From: Cornus controversa
Taxonomy: Eukaryota > Streptophyta > Magnoliopsida > Cornales > Cornaceae
Direction: 5' to 3'
Assembly: GCA_026545225.1 (NCBI GenBank)
Contig: CM048846.1
Coordinates: 40,001,501 to 40,065,500 of the forward strand
Length of the DNA stretch: 64,000 nt
A program made the translations under genes and the position numbers. The notes beneath the pieces are model-generated. The model was given only the letters and a program-made list of their open reading frames with translations, did not search any database and had not been told where the DNA came from. How positions within the stretch are numbered: position 1 is the first letter of the stretch; each line of letters begins with the position of its first letter. Shown here piece by piece: positions 20,256-32,134 of this stretch.

Positions 20256-21685
20256 TGTTAAGCGCTAATGTTGCACATTTAAGCCTCTTTAAGTGCATAT
20301 GTTAATTCCTTAATTGTGTTTACTTTGGTATTTTTATGTTACTTTCTTGCTTTTGTTGAATTTAGGAATTTTTTCGCAAATTTAATCAATTCAAATTATT
20401 TAGTGCTTAAATAAGAGAGAAGATACATTGAAGATCCATTGGGCAATTTTATATTGAAGATCCAAGTTAAATGGACTGAAGAAGTGGGTTAGAAATGAGT
20501 TTAAATTAAGAAAATGAGCATGAGCCTTTTCACATGGAAGACTGGGCCAATTCAGGCCTAGAAAGTTCTGAACCCATTTTGGTAATCTGGCCATAACTCT
20601 ATATTCGACAGTCAAAATAGCCCAAAATTTGAGGGGGTTGAAGGAAATTCAATTTTAGAACTTTTCATATTTCACAAAAATTTCATGAAACGGACATTTA
20701 ATACACCTTTCTGCCACAAAGGCGCAGTTAGACCCTCTAGAGGCGCATGTGAGACCTCTAGGGGCGCAGATGTGCCTTTGGGGGTGCCAGATGCCCCTCT
20801 CAGCCTGGATTGTGATTAAAAAGGAGAAAAAGGGGGATTGGACAAGGATCGATTCTGGAGCGGAGAAAGGATATAGAGGTGATTTTGTGACGATTACGGA
20901 GGGAACCAAGGCATGAAGATGGCGATAACATCATTGTTCAAGCCTACGCTTCCGATCATGAGCGGCTATATATATTATTATAGGAAGTTGATGTAACCCT
21001 AACCCTAATTTCAATGCTATACTTTTATTTTAATTTGGGAATGTTTTTAATTTACGCATTGATTGTATAACTAAGATAAAAATAATAGTTGTACCATTAA
21101 TTTCAATGTTAATGGATTAATTCTTTGCATATTAATTTTACTCTTTCCTAGAATGGATGTAAGATTGCATTGACCTAGGTTTTTTTTCAGTTTCTGTGAT
21201 GCTGTAAGGAAAAGTTATACAATGATGTACACTGATCATTTAATATAGAATTCTGATAATTCGTTCTAAGGGAAGATGGACTATTCTATCATTAGTTAAT
21301 TTATTTTGTAATTTGTAGTCAGATGTATAGTCTATACTAAGCGAAGATGAGTTATGCTTGATTATATGTTAAATGAATTCTCTTGATTGAATTGAAATAG
21401 GCTTGTAGCCATTCTTTTTCGAATGCATAGATTAGAGGTCCCAAGTTAATATTTCAGCACTTTAATTTAAAACAACAAAATAAATTCTCTTTAAATTAAA
21501 TTAGACAATGTTTTGACAGCTTAACTACAAAAAACCAACGTAGTCTCTGTGGGTTCGACCCTTACTCACTACTTTACTAATTTTAGTAGAGTATTTGTAG
21601 GTATTTATAAATTCTCTTTTGTCAAGGTGTAAAACAACAACAACATTATTACATAATATTTTATCGCGTTTTGCAATTTTGAACA
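20256..21685 (+). repeat. 5' LTR of element D
   Basis: It starts TGTTAAGCGCTAATG and ends about TTTTGAACA just before the primer site. The segment GTGGGTTCGACCC near 21550 followed by a TTTAGTAGAGTATTT stretch is typical of the 3' part of tRNA-Asp-primed plant gypsy LTRs. No partner LTR is in the window, so the start is inferred from TG and the end of the viral homology. Confidence 0.65.
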
Positions 21686-21688
21686 AAA

Positions 21689-21706
21689 TGGCGCCGTTGA
21701 TGGGAC
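21689..21706 (+). other. Primer binding site of element D (tRNA-Asp, degenerate)
   Basis: TGGCGCCGTTGATGGGAC matches the first 11 bases of the tRNA-Asp site used by B and C and then diverges. Confidence 0.75.
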
Positions 21707-23431
21707 TGCAGTCATGATTGCGTTGTTAAGTTTAAAGATTATGTTATGCCCTGGCTTCCGACACTCGGTTAGGAATGAAGAAAGCGGGGTGTGAACTCGT
21801 AAAATCACACATCAAAGCCTCGATCACCGGAGATTCCATCATCGTGCCGAGGTCTCAACCCTTAAGTCAATGCGGAAGCTTAATACATACATACTCTAAA
21901 TCATCAATTTGTGTCCCAACAATCTTATAATCTATATACAAGTCTTACACAATGCATGTACAATCACTCATATTTCTAATGTCCATGGACCCATATAAAT
22001 ACAAGTAACATAAATGTAATTGCGATCTCATATCAATATAATCCACATGTCACATGCTGGCATGGATAGCCAAATGTACAATTCATAACTCTATATCCAA
22101 AATAAATTCTAAAATATTCTTTCAAATCACTCTAGCACTCTAAGCCTCATCCTCCAGTGATGCCTTATCTGAAAAAAAATTGTATATAGGGGGTGAGCAC
22201 CACTATGGCTCAGTAGGAATGATCCACCAAACTTTACTCTAACTCAGGCGGCCATACATGGATGCATATGAAATCATTACATTTCTACATGACAGACATC
22301 CATGCTTTTTACCCATAAACAATCACGTTTTTCAAATCATGCGTGATGCTTCATATTTCAATGCATATACATTTATATATTAAATTGGACAAGTCACAAT
22401 TAAAATATATAACTCACACCACATAAATTCAAAAATTAATTCAAAGGGGGCCATCAAATCACTCTAATAGTAAGGGTCTCAAAGGCACCCAAACTCTGCT
22501 TACGCTTTATCGGGTTGCTATCCCGAAGGGAGCACCTCCTCTTGGCCAAGGTTTGGGTCTTTCACCCTAGGGGCCATCTCCTTATCTTAATTTCACACTC
22601 CTGCCCCAAAATCGTCACATAGTGTACATAATCACAACAATGCGTACATCCCACACAATGAAATGCATTTTATTAAATCAATGCATTTTCTTTCTCAAAT
22701 CAAGTTTGTCACAACGTCAATCACTCATTTCATGAAAATTATCATGCTTATGTATTTTCAAGAAAAATCATATATTTCATACACAAGTTTAAAGCAAAAC
22801 TCAGATTTTCATCAAATAAACACACTTTAATCAAAGAGCATTCATAATTTCAACTTCACATATGCAACATATATAAGTCCTAACTAGCATGTTAGACATA
22901 TACATATGCATAAAATATATTTTTATATATATAAATATACACAATATCCTAGTCTCAACAAATCCCAATCTTATCTTTCATGTCACAGATAAGAGACCTA
23001 TATAATTAAAGTAAGGATAAGTCTAGCACCCCTATCTCAATTTGGAGTGAGAACTCCAAAAATCTCCAATTTCGAGAAATTTGAAAAGATCATCAATTGC
23101 TATGTCGGAATTGTTTTACACGTCCTTGCGTATCCAAAGTTCATAGGAAACTTCTAGTCTCAACCCAGTATAAATAACCAAGTCTATTGTTATTGTCTTA
23201 GCTCAGTTCATGGTAGTCCAAAACCATTAAACCAAATAATTTAATTTCTATGCTTGGGCCAAACCATCTAATAAGCCCAATCATTCTTCACTAATTAAGT
23301 TCAGCCCAAAGCCAATCCAAACTCAAACCAACCACAAAGTTAGCCCAAATAAATTGGAAACTAACCCAACCCAACCCAATTTCAGTCATTGGCCCAATCA
23401 AAATCAGCCCATTTCTAATTTAGCATCCCAT

Positions 23432-23433
<2 letters not shown>

Positions 23434-23473
<40 letters not shown>
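23434..23473. repeat. TA microsatellite in LTR E
   Basis: Uninterrupted alternating TA, about 40 bases. Confidence 0.95.
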
Positions 23474-24271
23474 CCATCTTCTGTATGCTCCAGCCTTAGC
23501 TCCACCAAGACTCAACCATCCGAAGCCACAACCATGACACCGCCGCTGCCTAAAACCGCCAACCACCATGTATGGCCAACCACCACCTCTCCATGATCGG
23601 ACCACCATGCAAGCACCTCACCACAACCGAGAACCCAAGGCCATCAAGACCCAGCCAGCTCCATCAACCCGAACAGCCGAAGCACTCTTATTGAACACCA
23701 TATTCAACACCACAACCCATCATCAGTTAGTCGTGACACCAGCCCATACAACCAGCCGTGAGAGACCCATTAAACCACCATTTGTAACCCAAACAACCTC
23801 TCACGACCAGCCATCACCTCCGACCACCTCTTCACCAAACGACACCACAAGCTGGCCCACCTTAGGCATCCGAGGAGGCCACTCAACAGCCATGGAAACA
23901 ACACACAGAACCGGTACCTCCTCCCTCACCAGAACCGTCATTCGGAACACAAGTAATTCCATAGTGGACAGCCACCTCCAGCACCCTCCGTAACACCATC
24001 AAGAAGAACCACAAGCTTCACCATTCTTGGCACCATCAACTTCCTCACCAAACAACCACCATTTTTGACCGCAAACCGTGAGTAACCAGTGAAGAAACCC
24101 CACTATTGTCAAGGACCCATATCAGCTTCCATGTTCGGCCAAAAAGACTACAGCAAAATAGGCCATGACAGCCCACTGTTCAGCTACGAAACCAGCGGAC
24201 TATCGAAAACCACTCGCTGCCACCACCAGCCACGACCCAGCTGGCCTAAGCTCCTCCAGCCACGAACACCA

Positions 24272-24403
24272 TGGCTGCCTCTCTCTTTTTCTCTCTACAT
24301 TTCTCTTCTTTCTCTCTCTATCTCTCGGGACGTTCTCCCTCTTCTCCCTTCTTTCCTTTTCTTCTTTTCTTTCTTTTCTCTTTTCTTTTTCTTCTTTTCC
24401 CAA
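24272..24403. repeat. Pyrimidine-rich tract in LTR E
   Basis: Nearly all C and T for about 130 bases on the plus strand. It corresponds to the purine-rich tract at about 27890-28050 in the oppositely oriented LTR F. Confidence 0.85.
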
Positions 24404-24517
24404 CCGACAACCCACCTGCTCCATCCTTATCTTTCTTTCTTTTCTCCAACTTTATCTCTTCTCTCTTTTGGTCCACATATTTCTCACACTATCTACATCC
24501 ACGTGTTAGTATTTTAT

Positions 24518-24549
<32 letters not shown>

Positions 24550-25228
24550 ATACTACATATTTCCAATACACATGCATAAACATACCGAAATACATATGTA
24601 CATTATACCTCATACATATACACATACGTATATAACTACACATGCCCTTTCACATATATATAAAAGTATATATGTGCTCCTTACCTTTATAATTAAATAT
24701 AAATATTTCAACCATATATATACATACATATGTCCATATATGTATGTATATACCTCCTCCAACTACATATATATATATAATCCCATATATATATATATAT
24801 ATATATATATAATTCCATTTATATATATATATATATACCCACACCTTTCCAAAATTAATTATTTAAAAAAAAAAAAGAAATCCGGTCCAAAATTTTACCC
24901 GAAACCGATCAAAAATAACCCGGTCCTTACAGATTAAGTCTAGTTTAATTATAATTTAGGACTTGTATATATTTTATTTTTAATTTGTTTTAGGTGTTTT
25001 GTGTGTTTGAATATAGGTACAAGAGCTACTACACAAGTGGAAAGAAGTTGAAATTTCGGGACCTCTTGTGAGTTTTTGTATTTTAATTCATGCATTTATG
25101 TTTAGGATTCTTAGTTTATTTTAATTTTGAAAAAATAAATTGAAAACATGTTGGTTGAGTTTGAAGACCCTTTGGAAGCATAGATTAATTTGGTTGTGAT
25201 ATTAATTATAATTATGCTTATATGAAAA

Positions 25229-25750
25229 ATATGAGTGGAAACTCAATGGATGTGTCGAATAAATTGGATGACCAATTTATGGCCTTTGGTCATGCTCCTA
25301 CTTCTACTTAATTGTCCATACCATATGAGTCATGCGCATGTTGCTTTAGTCCTTTTCATTATGTGATAGATTGTCCTACTATGGGACAATATTATGATTT
25401 TTATCAAGAGCAAGCAAATGCAAAATTTTCTATACCGGGGAATGATCCATTTTCCCATATTCTCTAGGATTTGAGGACAAAGTTTTGACTGCACTTGGCA
25501 ACCTTGAGGAACAAACTAAATTGTTGAATTCACATTCATAGTCCATAGCTAAGCTAGAAGTTCAAATCAAGCAAATAGCCAATGCTTTAGAATGTTCAGA
25601 TCAAGAGGAACTTCCAAGTCAACCCATAACCAATATTGAACCCATTCAACCAATTGAGCTAGGTCATGTTCCTTTTGTGGAATCATTACTTAAACCGGAC
25701 TCATAAAGTCTAAATGAAGAACTTAGAGTAATTACTTAAGTAGTAATGTG
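25229..25750 (+). pseudogene. Element D gag remnant
   Basis: Plus-strand pieces match the gag of element B in order: a CCHC knuckle (C-AC-C-FSPF-H-YVID-C at about 25331-25375), then GQYYDFYQEQANA, NDPFSH, and the coiled-coil end (NLEEQTKLLNSHS, SIAKLEVQIKQIANAL, LPSQPI). Stops interrupt it and the protease is not present. Confidence 0.8.
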
Positions 25751-26329
25751 AGTCCACATTTTTCTATTATTCTTGGACTAAATAGTAACCAATTAAAAAG
25801 GAATGAGATGCTTAGTCAAGAACAATATAAAGGGTCATGTTTTCTCGAATCTTTTGAATTGTATTCAATTAATTTATTTTACTTGAGGCCTCATAAAAAT
25901 GTTGATATTTTTTTGCCTCAAAATTGTTTTTAACATGGCTCAGGAAAGCAAGGACAAAATAGGGGGAGGGGGGGGGGGGCAATTTTAGACCTCCTCAAGA
26001 GACGTGGTATAGGGTGAACCTTGCATTGAGAGTCGTAGTTAGAGAATGTGTTTTCATTTTTATTTTTGCTTTTGTTTTAGTTTTGTTTTTAATATTTTGA
26101 ATTAATTAGAGTAGAGTGTGTAATTCCATTTTTTTGAGTTTTGAGTGTTAGGAGTACTTTTGGACCGCCATTGGGCACCCTTGTTTTCAGTTTTGGTTTA
26201 TTTCATTGTTGGTTTTTAAATGTTTTATTTGATCTCTTTTATTGTGTTTGCTTTTCATTTAGTTTCATTTGCTTTCTTTTAATATGTTTGGTGTGTAGTT
26301 TTGATTCTCATAACAGGTGCTAACATTCA
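25751..26329 (+). other. Element D 3' remnant with a poly-G tract
   Basis: This holds a small frame of no known family (25748-25933) and a purine tract (AGGGGGA then G12, 25961-25979) that could be a former polypurine tract. T-rich sequence follows to 26329. No RT or integrase similarity is seen. Confidence 0.5.
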
Positions 26330-27511
26330 TGTAGAGACCATGACCAATTTTGGTTGGTTTTGCATTTTTCGAATTTTAATTGCCATAAATGCATTTTGAG
26401 TAGTGATTAACATGTTTCTAGTGTGGGGAACATGTTTGGAAAGTGTTTTAAAGGTTTTGGTAAATTTTTGGAAGATTTGGAGAAGTTTGACTTTTTGGTT
26501 AAATCGGGGCCCGGGATGCGGTCTAAGTGGGCCCGAAAATTTGAAAATTTTTTGAAAATATTTATTTTTTGGAATGGATTAGATGAAATTTTTAGAGAAT
26601 TAAGGAAGTGATTTCGAGGCCGTAGGAGTTTCTGAAATCGAAAACGGAGGCCGGGAGGGTACGTTAAGTGGTTCAGGGGCATTTTAGTCTTTTCACAAGC
26701 CAAGATATTTTAAATATCAAGGCTGAGAGATCTCAGCCATTATACACAGCTGTTTCTCTCTCTATATTGCTCCCTTTTCTTCCTTTTTCCTTCTCTCTAG
26801 GTTTCAGAGGTTTTCGGATGTGATTCCAGTTTCGCCGAATGAGGGAGATACGTAGGGGACGGCTAGGGCTTCCTTTTGAACTGATCAAAGTTGCGGTTTG
26901 GCAAGGTTGAGATTGCTGGGATTTTGAGAAGTTCTTGGAAGGCCTTCATTTTTGAGGTAGTGGTTCTCCTTCTCATTTACTTGTCGATTTTAGGGTTTCA
27001 GGTGAAACGGTGAGAGCTAAGGGCGTGTATTGCATGACTTAAAGTGGTAAGAGGGGTGGAATGTGGTGTTATTCTAATCTTTTTGGTCTCTATTGGGCAA
27101 TGAGTATGTATGTGGTAGTATACACGATAAAAGGAGTGAATGTGTGAGAGATATTGGCATGTATGCTTATATGCTAGGTTTTGTGCACAAATGTGAAAAT
27201 GTGTTATATTGAACATGTATGTATTATGTGTTGCTAACTGAGTTAAAGGCACACTATCTTTATATAGAAAATGTGTTCATTGGTGAAGCATGACTAAAAT
27301 GTGCTTAGGTAAAGTTTTGTGAGAATATGTGGATAATATGCTAGGTTTTACATGTATAGGTAAATATATGTGTGGCGTTGTGGAGATGAAATGCATGTTA
27401 TGTGTTTTATTAATTAGCATATGCATTGTGAAACATGAAATTAAATGCTAGATTGTTATATGTTCAAATGGTGTAGGTCTCAACTTTAGATTCCAAACAC
27501 ATGAAGTGTTA
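26330..27511 (+). repeat. 5' LTR of element H, first part
   Basis: It begins TGTAGAGACC and is homologous to the reverse complement of LTR G. It is interrupted at 27511, where TGTTA is duplicated around solo LTR F, and resumes at 31650. Confidence 0.85.
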
Positions 27512-27600
27512 TGTAAGGACCGGAATAATTTTGACCGGTCCCGGATGATTTTTGGGCCGGATTTATTTTTTCGAATAAATTAAATTCGAAAAGAATGTGG

Positions 27601-27642
<42 letters not shown>

Positions 27643-27889
27643 AATTATATGTATATTGATGGAGGATGTAGATATATATATATAGGGATATATATATATA
27701 TATAGTTGTGGTGAGTGCATTTATATTAAATTATAAATACATGTGAATGTATGTGGGAACATATTGTATTATGTGTGTAAGTGTATTTAGAAAAATACAC
27801 ATGTGGAGTTAGATACATATATGGGTGATATATACATATGTATTATTTTATGTGGATATATTATGTGTGGTGTATATTAAAGGGACAAG

Positions 27890-28050
27890 AGAAGGAAGAC
27901 CAAGTATGTGGTCTGCCGAAAAGAGAAAAAGAGGAAAAGAAAGGAAAAGAGAAAAAGAAGAAAAGAAAAGAAAAAGAAAAGAAAAGAAAAAGAAGAAAGA
28001 GAGGAGATCGGGGAGAGAGAAAGCCGAGAAGAGAGAGAGAGAGAGAAGCC
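27890..28050. repeat. Purine-rich tract in LTR F
   Basis: About 160 bases almost entirely A and G (GAAAAGAGAAAAAGAGGAAA style). It is the counterpart of the pyrimidine tract in LTR E. Confidence 0.85.
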
Positions 28051-29732
28051 GAAGGCGAGATCGGCTGGTTCACGGGTTCGCTGGCTGTGGGCCGGTGACG
28101 GCGGCTCGCGGTGGTTGCCGGTGATGCGGGTGGCTCGATTCGGCCGAGCCGTTCGCGAAGGGGTACTCCGGCGATTGCGACGGCTGGAGGAGGCCATGGT
28201 TGGTTCGGTTTTGGGCTGAACTCGGCTGAGTTCGGCTTGGCTCCGCTGTAGCGGTTGGATCGGACGACGGGGGTCTGTTTGGCTTCGGCTGGTGCTCGGG
28301 CCGTGCTGGATCTGTCTCGGTGAGCTCCGGCAGCGAATAACGATAGTGGTCGACGGTGGGTTGTGTTTGGGTTGGCTGTGGTTTGGCTCGATTTTGGGTC
28401 CGATCCTGGTGGGTTTTCATGGAAGCTGGGTTGGTCTCGGCCGTTTGTAGCTGATGCTCACGGTTTGAGTGTGGCGGCTGTCCGACGGTTGATGGAGGGG
28501 CTGGGTTCGGTCGCTAGCTGATTTATATTGGGTCACCAAAGGATTTCTCACGGCTGGGTGTGCAGGTGGTAACTGTGTTGAGGTGGTTGCTGGTTCGGCT
28601 TTGGGTGATTCTCGGCTGGGATGGCTGAGGCTAATTTATAATTGGGTTCATGGTTTGGCTGAGTTCGCTTCCATAGTTGTTGATTGGGAGGTGGTTCGGC
28701 AATGCAAGGTTCAGCTAGGACAATGACATGGATGGTGGTCGGAAATTGATGTCCGGCCATGGTAATGGAGGAGCGTGGCTCACGGGTCTGTGGAGTTATG
28801 GCTTCACGGCTGTGGTGAATTTGGATAAGGTTTGTAGTTGATGGGTTTTGCTTGGGCAGCCACATTTTTGGGCTGTTATGTGGGTTGTGCATTGTTGTTG
28901 GATGGTTAATTTGGGTATGGATTTGTTTATGGGTTTAATAGAGGAGGATTTAGTTAGTTGGATGTTTGGAGTGACATGGGCTCCCAGTTGCATATATTGG
29001 GCTTGAAAGTAATGGTTTGTGATTTGGGCCCTCATTAATAGCGGGCTTGGACCTTGGAGTTGGGTTGGTTCACTTTATTTGGGTTGGACCAAAAATTAAA
29101 AAGGAAACGAAGTGGCCCGATGGATGGTTCAGGTGGGTTTTGACACAGGACTGGACTGGACCGGACTTGGTAGAGGCCGACTTGCAGGCACGGAACGGTT
29201 GAGAGCTGGACCTAAGGCAAGTTGATTCTTGCCTCTATCTCGTACATATCTTTTACGTACGTTGAGTAATTTACATATGTCTTAATTTAATCATATGTGG
29301 TATGTGTATATACATATATATGTAGGCGCTTATATATATATGTGTATAGGGAATGTGGTACATACATGGGATGTGAGAGGATATACATATGCGTGTGTGT
29401 ATATATATGTATGTGATTATATATATATATGGTTGCAGTGGTAGAAATGCATGCTAAGTTGAATATAACTTTTGGCGAGCATTTGAAAAGCATGAAATGT
29501 GCTAAGTGTTTTATATGTTCTTGATACATATGTGGGTGATGTAATATATATATATATATATATATGTGTATATATATTGTGATTGGAATGCATGTTAGTT
29601 ACTTGTAGTGAATACATGCATTGAATGAGAGCATGACTGTATTTATGCTAGTGTACGTGTATATGTGAAGTATATGCATGACTTGACATATATGTGTTTA
29701 TATGTGGTGACGTGGATGTGAAATGCGTGCTC

Positions 29733-29736
<4 letters not shown>

Positions 29737-29791
<55 letters not shown>
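29737..29791. repeat. TA microsatellite in LTR F
   Basis: About 55 bases of alternating TA. Confidence 0.95.
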
Positions 29792-29794
<3 letters not shown>

Positions 29795-30179
29795 ATGCAT
29801 GCATTGGTTATAGCATGATAAAAATATGCTAAGTTGGAATTGTTCGCATATGTGAGGTGTTATGCAAGTCTTTGAACATATATGTGCTATATGTGTTGGA
29901 ATGTGATGAAAAGCATGCTAAATACTTCTTTTTAGTATTCATAAGCATGGGTTGACGCATGAAAGTATTATGCTATGCATATATGCATTCATATTGCATA
30001 TATGGGAGGGAAATGACACATATGTGGTTATATGTGGGTTTATGTGGAGACGAAATGCATGCTATGTACTTTTAACTAGCTTAGGCATTGTGAGGCATGA
30101 ACATTGAAATGTTTAGTTATTATATGTTTGAAATGCATATATGGTGCCGTTGTGAGGAAACGGGGAAGTGTGGTTGAAT

Positions 30180-30534
30180 AACCTAGAGTAGGTCAATACT
30201 CGGTTGTGGTTGTGGTCATAAAGAGGGCAAGTCACCCAGAGTAGGTCAATACTCGATCACGGTGAGGGCGCTGGAGTGGTTACGTCATCTTGGAGTAGGT
30301 AAATACTCGGTGACGGTGGTCTACTCACCTTGGAGTAGGTAAATACTCGGTGGGGATTCCAAAAAGATGTCCAATCACTTTGGAGTAGGTAAATACTCGG
30401 TGATTGTGGTTTACTCACATTGGAGTAGGTAAATACTCGGTGAGAATTCTAAATATGGGGCCAAGTCATCTTTGAGTAGGTAAATACTTGGTGACGGTGG
30501 TCTATCCACCTTGGAGTAGGTAAATACTCGGTGG
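30180..30534 (+). repeat. Eight-unit hairpin array in LTR F
   Basis: The core GAGTAGGTAAATACTCGG (GGTCAA in the first two units) occurs at 30186, 30239, 30293, 30333, 30383, 30423, 30474 and 30514. Spacing is about 53-54 for the first three units, then alternates between about 40 and 50. Within the core GAGTA pairs with TACTC around a 6-base loop. The sequences outside the core differ between units but stay complementary in most: AACC/GGTT, GTCATC/GGTGAC, CTCACC/GGTGGG, AATCACT/GGTGATT, CTCAC/GTGAG, CCACC/GGTGG. Confidence 0.85.
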
Positions 30535-31649
30535 CGGAGTTGGAATGGTGTGGGAAAGGTCTCGGTTACATGATTTGGTCAAGTATCATGTTAGGATATC
30601 GGGTTGAGTCCGGGAGAGGGACAAGTGTGTGAACTTGCTTACATTATCTATTGTGAAGCATGCGATGTTTTTAACGCATTCTTATATATACGTTGCTTGT
30701 GACAGAACATGATATATGTTGGATGTTTGCTTTTGAGCATGTTATATGGTTTAAATGCATCTTTATTGCATTTGAGATGTGCTACTTGACGAGTAGGAGA
30801 TGTGATAGTTGATTTACATTGTTCATGTAAATGTGTTGATATATATGTTCTATATACATATTAGTGCTGAATGTTTACTGCTTTCAAGCATGTTGTAAAT
30901 GATTTCTAAAATCATGTATAGTGGATTTTGTACGTTCATATGTGCTAGAGTAGCCATATACATCATTGGTTTATGCATGCTAGGTGGGGCATGGTCTTAA
31001 ATATTGTGATATATTTAAGTGCATGTATATTTTTGAGAATATGTGAGGATCGACCTGTTGCAGCGGTGATAGTATGGTTCTACATACCTTGTTGGGCCTT
31101 TGAGCTCACCCCCTCCCAGGTTTTGCAGGTATTGCTGATTTTCGAAGTCAGTTAGGGGGATCGGTAGTCCCAGTTGCAGAGGTAGTAAGTAGATTCCTTA
31201 GAATCTAATGTATGTCTAGGATAGTGGATAGATAGATGCTTTACATTTGGATTAAATGTATAAAGCGATTGTGTAGATTCAGTTCCTTCAGTTGTATTTT
31301 ATTCATGTGATGTATGTATTTAATACGGACATTCAAGGACTGAGGCATGTATATTTATGACTGTATTATGCATGTTGTAGAAATATTGGGGGGACACGGG
31401 CCCAGAAGTGTCCATTTTTATTGTTTAGATATAAATGCTGGGGGGACACGTGCCCAGAAGTGTCCATATAAATTGTAAAGCAGGTATATCATGCCAGGAG
31501 CTGATTATTTAGAATGGGTCATGCCCAATTTTCGTAAAAATGATAGAAAATTGAGGTTGCATGATCAGGTGGTGGTTAGAGCGTGAGGGTGATCTCACAG
31601 GGTTCACACCTCGGTTTTCGGGCACCGGGAATCGGGGCATGACATGTTA

Positions 31650-31874
31650 AGTTTTGGAAGTGAATGATTCATAAGAGTGTGGGTAAATAAATCCCTACTA
31701 AGGTGATATAATTTGATGCAGGGCCCATTGGGATTGGATGAGGTGGAGTTGTGCACACCTATGTGCAATCATAGAGTTAATCTTCTACAGTAATTGAGGG
31801 TAATGAGGGTTCATTAGGCTTAATGGACGGGTTAACCTCCGGTGTCCCAGGAGTCGGGGGACCGGGGCATTACA
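31650..31874 (+). repeat. 5' LTR of element H, last part
   Basis: It resumes after the second TGTTA and ends GACCGGGGCATTACA, 3 bases before the iMet primer site. Together with 26330-27511 this gives an LTR of about 1.4 kb. Confidence 0.85.
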
Positions 31875-31877
31875 TAA

Positions 31878-31889
31878 TGGTATTAGAGC
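31878..31889 (+). other. Primer binding site of element H (tRNA-iMet type)
   Basis: TGGTATTAGAGC, one base different from the canonical site. Confidence 0.88.
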
Positions 31890-32134
31890 TATAGGTTAGA
31901 ATACCTAGGGGCGATGGGTGATGGTTTCATCATGTGTGAGTTTGAGAAGGTTGGACTAACGTAAGGGTTTGAACTTAGGGTTTACGAATTGCTTACGTTT
32001 AACATGATTATATGCTTATATTTTCTTAACATGCCCTTGTGGGCTAAATTGACATGGCGTGTGTAAGCATAAAGGAATTTGAATAAGTATGAATGCTTGG
32101 TTCTAAAATTTTCTTATTGTGCATATAGAAAGAA

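Larger units (their letters stand above)
21742..24931 (-). mobile_element. Solo LTR E (chromovirus type, 3.2 kb)
   Basis: The plus-strand ends are TGTTATGCCCTGG and CCCGGTCCTTACA. The 5-bp flanks GATTA (21737-21741) and GATTA (24932-24936) are identical, which fits a solo LTR left by LTR-LTR recombination. On its coding strand it begins TGTAAGGACCGG like LTR F, so the two belong to one family in opposite orientation. It contains a TA microsatellite (23434-23473), a pyrimidine-rich tract (24272-24403) and more TA repeats near 24520-24830. The open frames inside (for example 23568-23993) are low-complexity and unlike known proteins. Confidence 0.9.
20256..26329 (+). mobile_element. Element D: decayed Athila-like Ty3/gypsy element
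   Basis: On the plus strand an LTR (20256-21685) is followed by a degenerate tRNA-Asp primer site, a leader interrupted by solo LTR E (21742-24931), gag remnants (25229-25750) and 3' sequence up to the LTR of element H at 26330. RT, RNase H, integrase and the 3' LTR are absent. It is inserted in the caulimovirid fragment. Its decay and its load of later insertions mark it as one of the older layers here. Confidence 0.75.
27512..31644 (+). mobile_element. Solo LTR F (chromovirus type, 4.1 kb) nested in LTR H
   Basis: It runs from TGTAAGGACCGG to CGGGGCATGACA, with identical 5-bp flanks TGTTA at 27507-27511 and 31645-31649. It is in the same family as LTR E but about 0.9 kb longer. Internal features are TA microsatellites (27600-27640, 29737-29791), a purine-rich tract (about 27890-28050), a GC-rich stretch (about 28060-28800) and the hairpin array at 30180-30534. 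It carries no retroelement protein. The several open frames of 60-116 codons lie in low-complexity sequence. Confidence 0.9.

Noticed and set aside
20985-21015. Telomere-like CCCTAACCCTAA
   Set aside because: Only two units in LTR D; not a telomeric array.
23568-23993. 141-codon plus-strand frame in LTR E
   Set aside because: Proline, threonine and histidine-rich low-complexity translation inside a solo LTR; no domain.
24089-24937. Several overlapping frames in 24089-24937
   Set aside because: They come from a pyrimidine tract and TA repeats, giving serine/phenylalanine and tyrosine/isoleucine runs.
26407-26703. Minus-strand 98-codon frame
   Set aside because: Lies antisense within LTR H and has no recognisable domain.
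27825-28420. Frames on both strands around the purine tract of LTR F
   Set aside because: Lysine/glutamate or serine/phenylalanine runs from a purine-rich tract; no domain and inside a solo LTR.
30180-30534. Possible CRISPR-like array
   Set aside because: Regular repeats with variable spacers, but only 40-54 bases apart, in plant DNA inside an LTR, with no cas genes. The variable parts are hairpin arms, not spacers.
31600-31890. Apparent duplicated LTR end and primer site in element H, as in A and G
   Set aside because: The first end (31644) belongs to solo LTR F with its own TGTTA duplication, so it is nesting, not a duplication of H.
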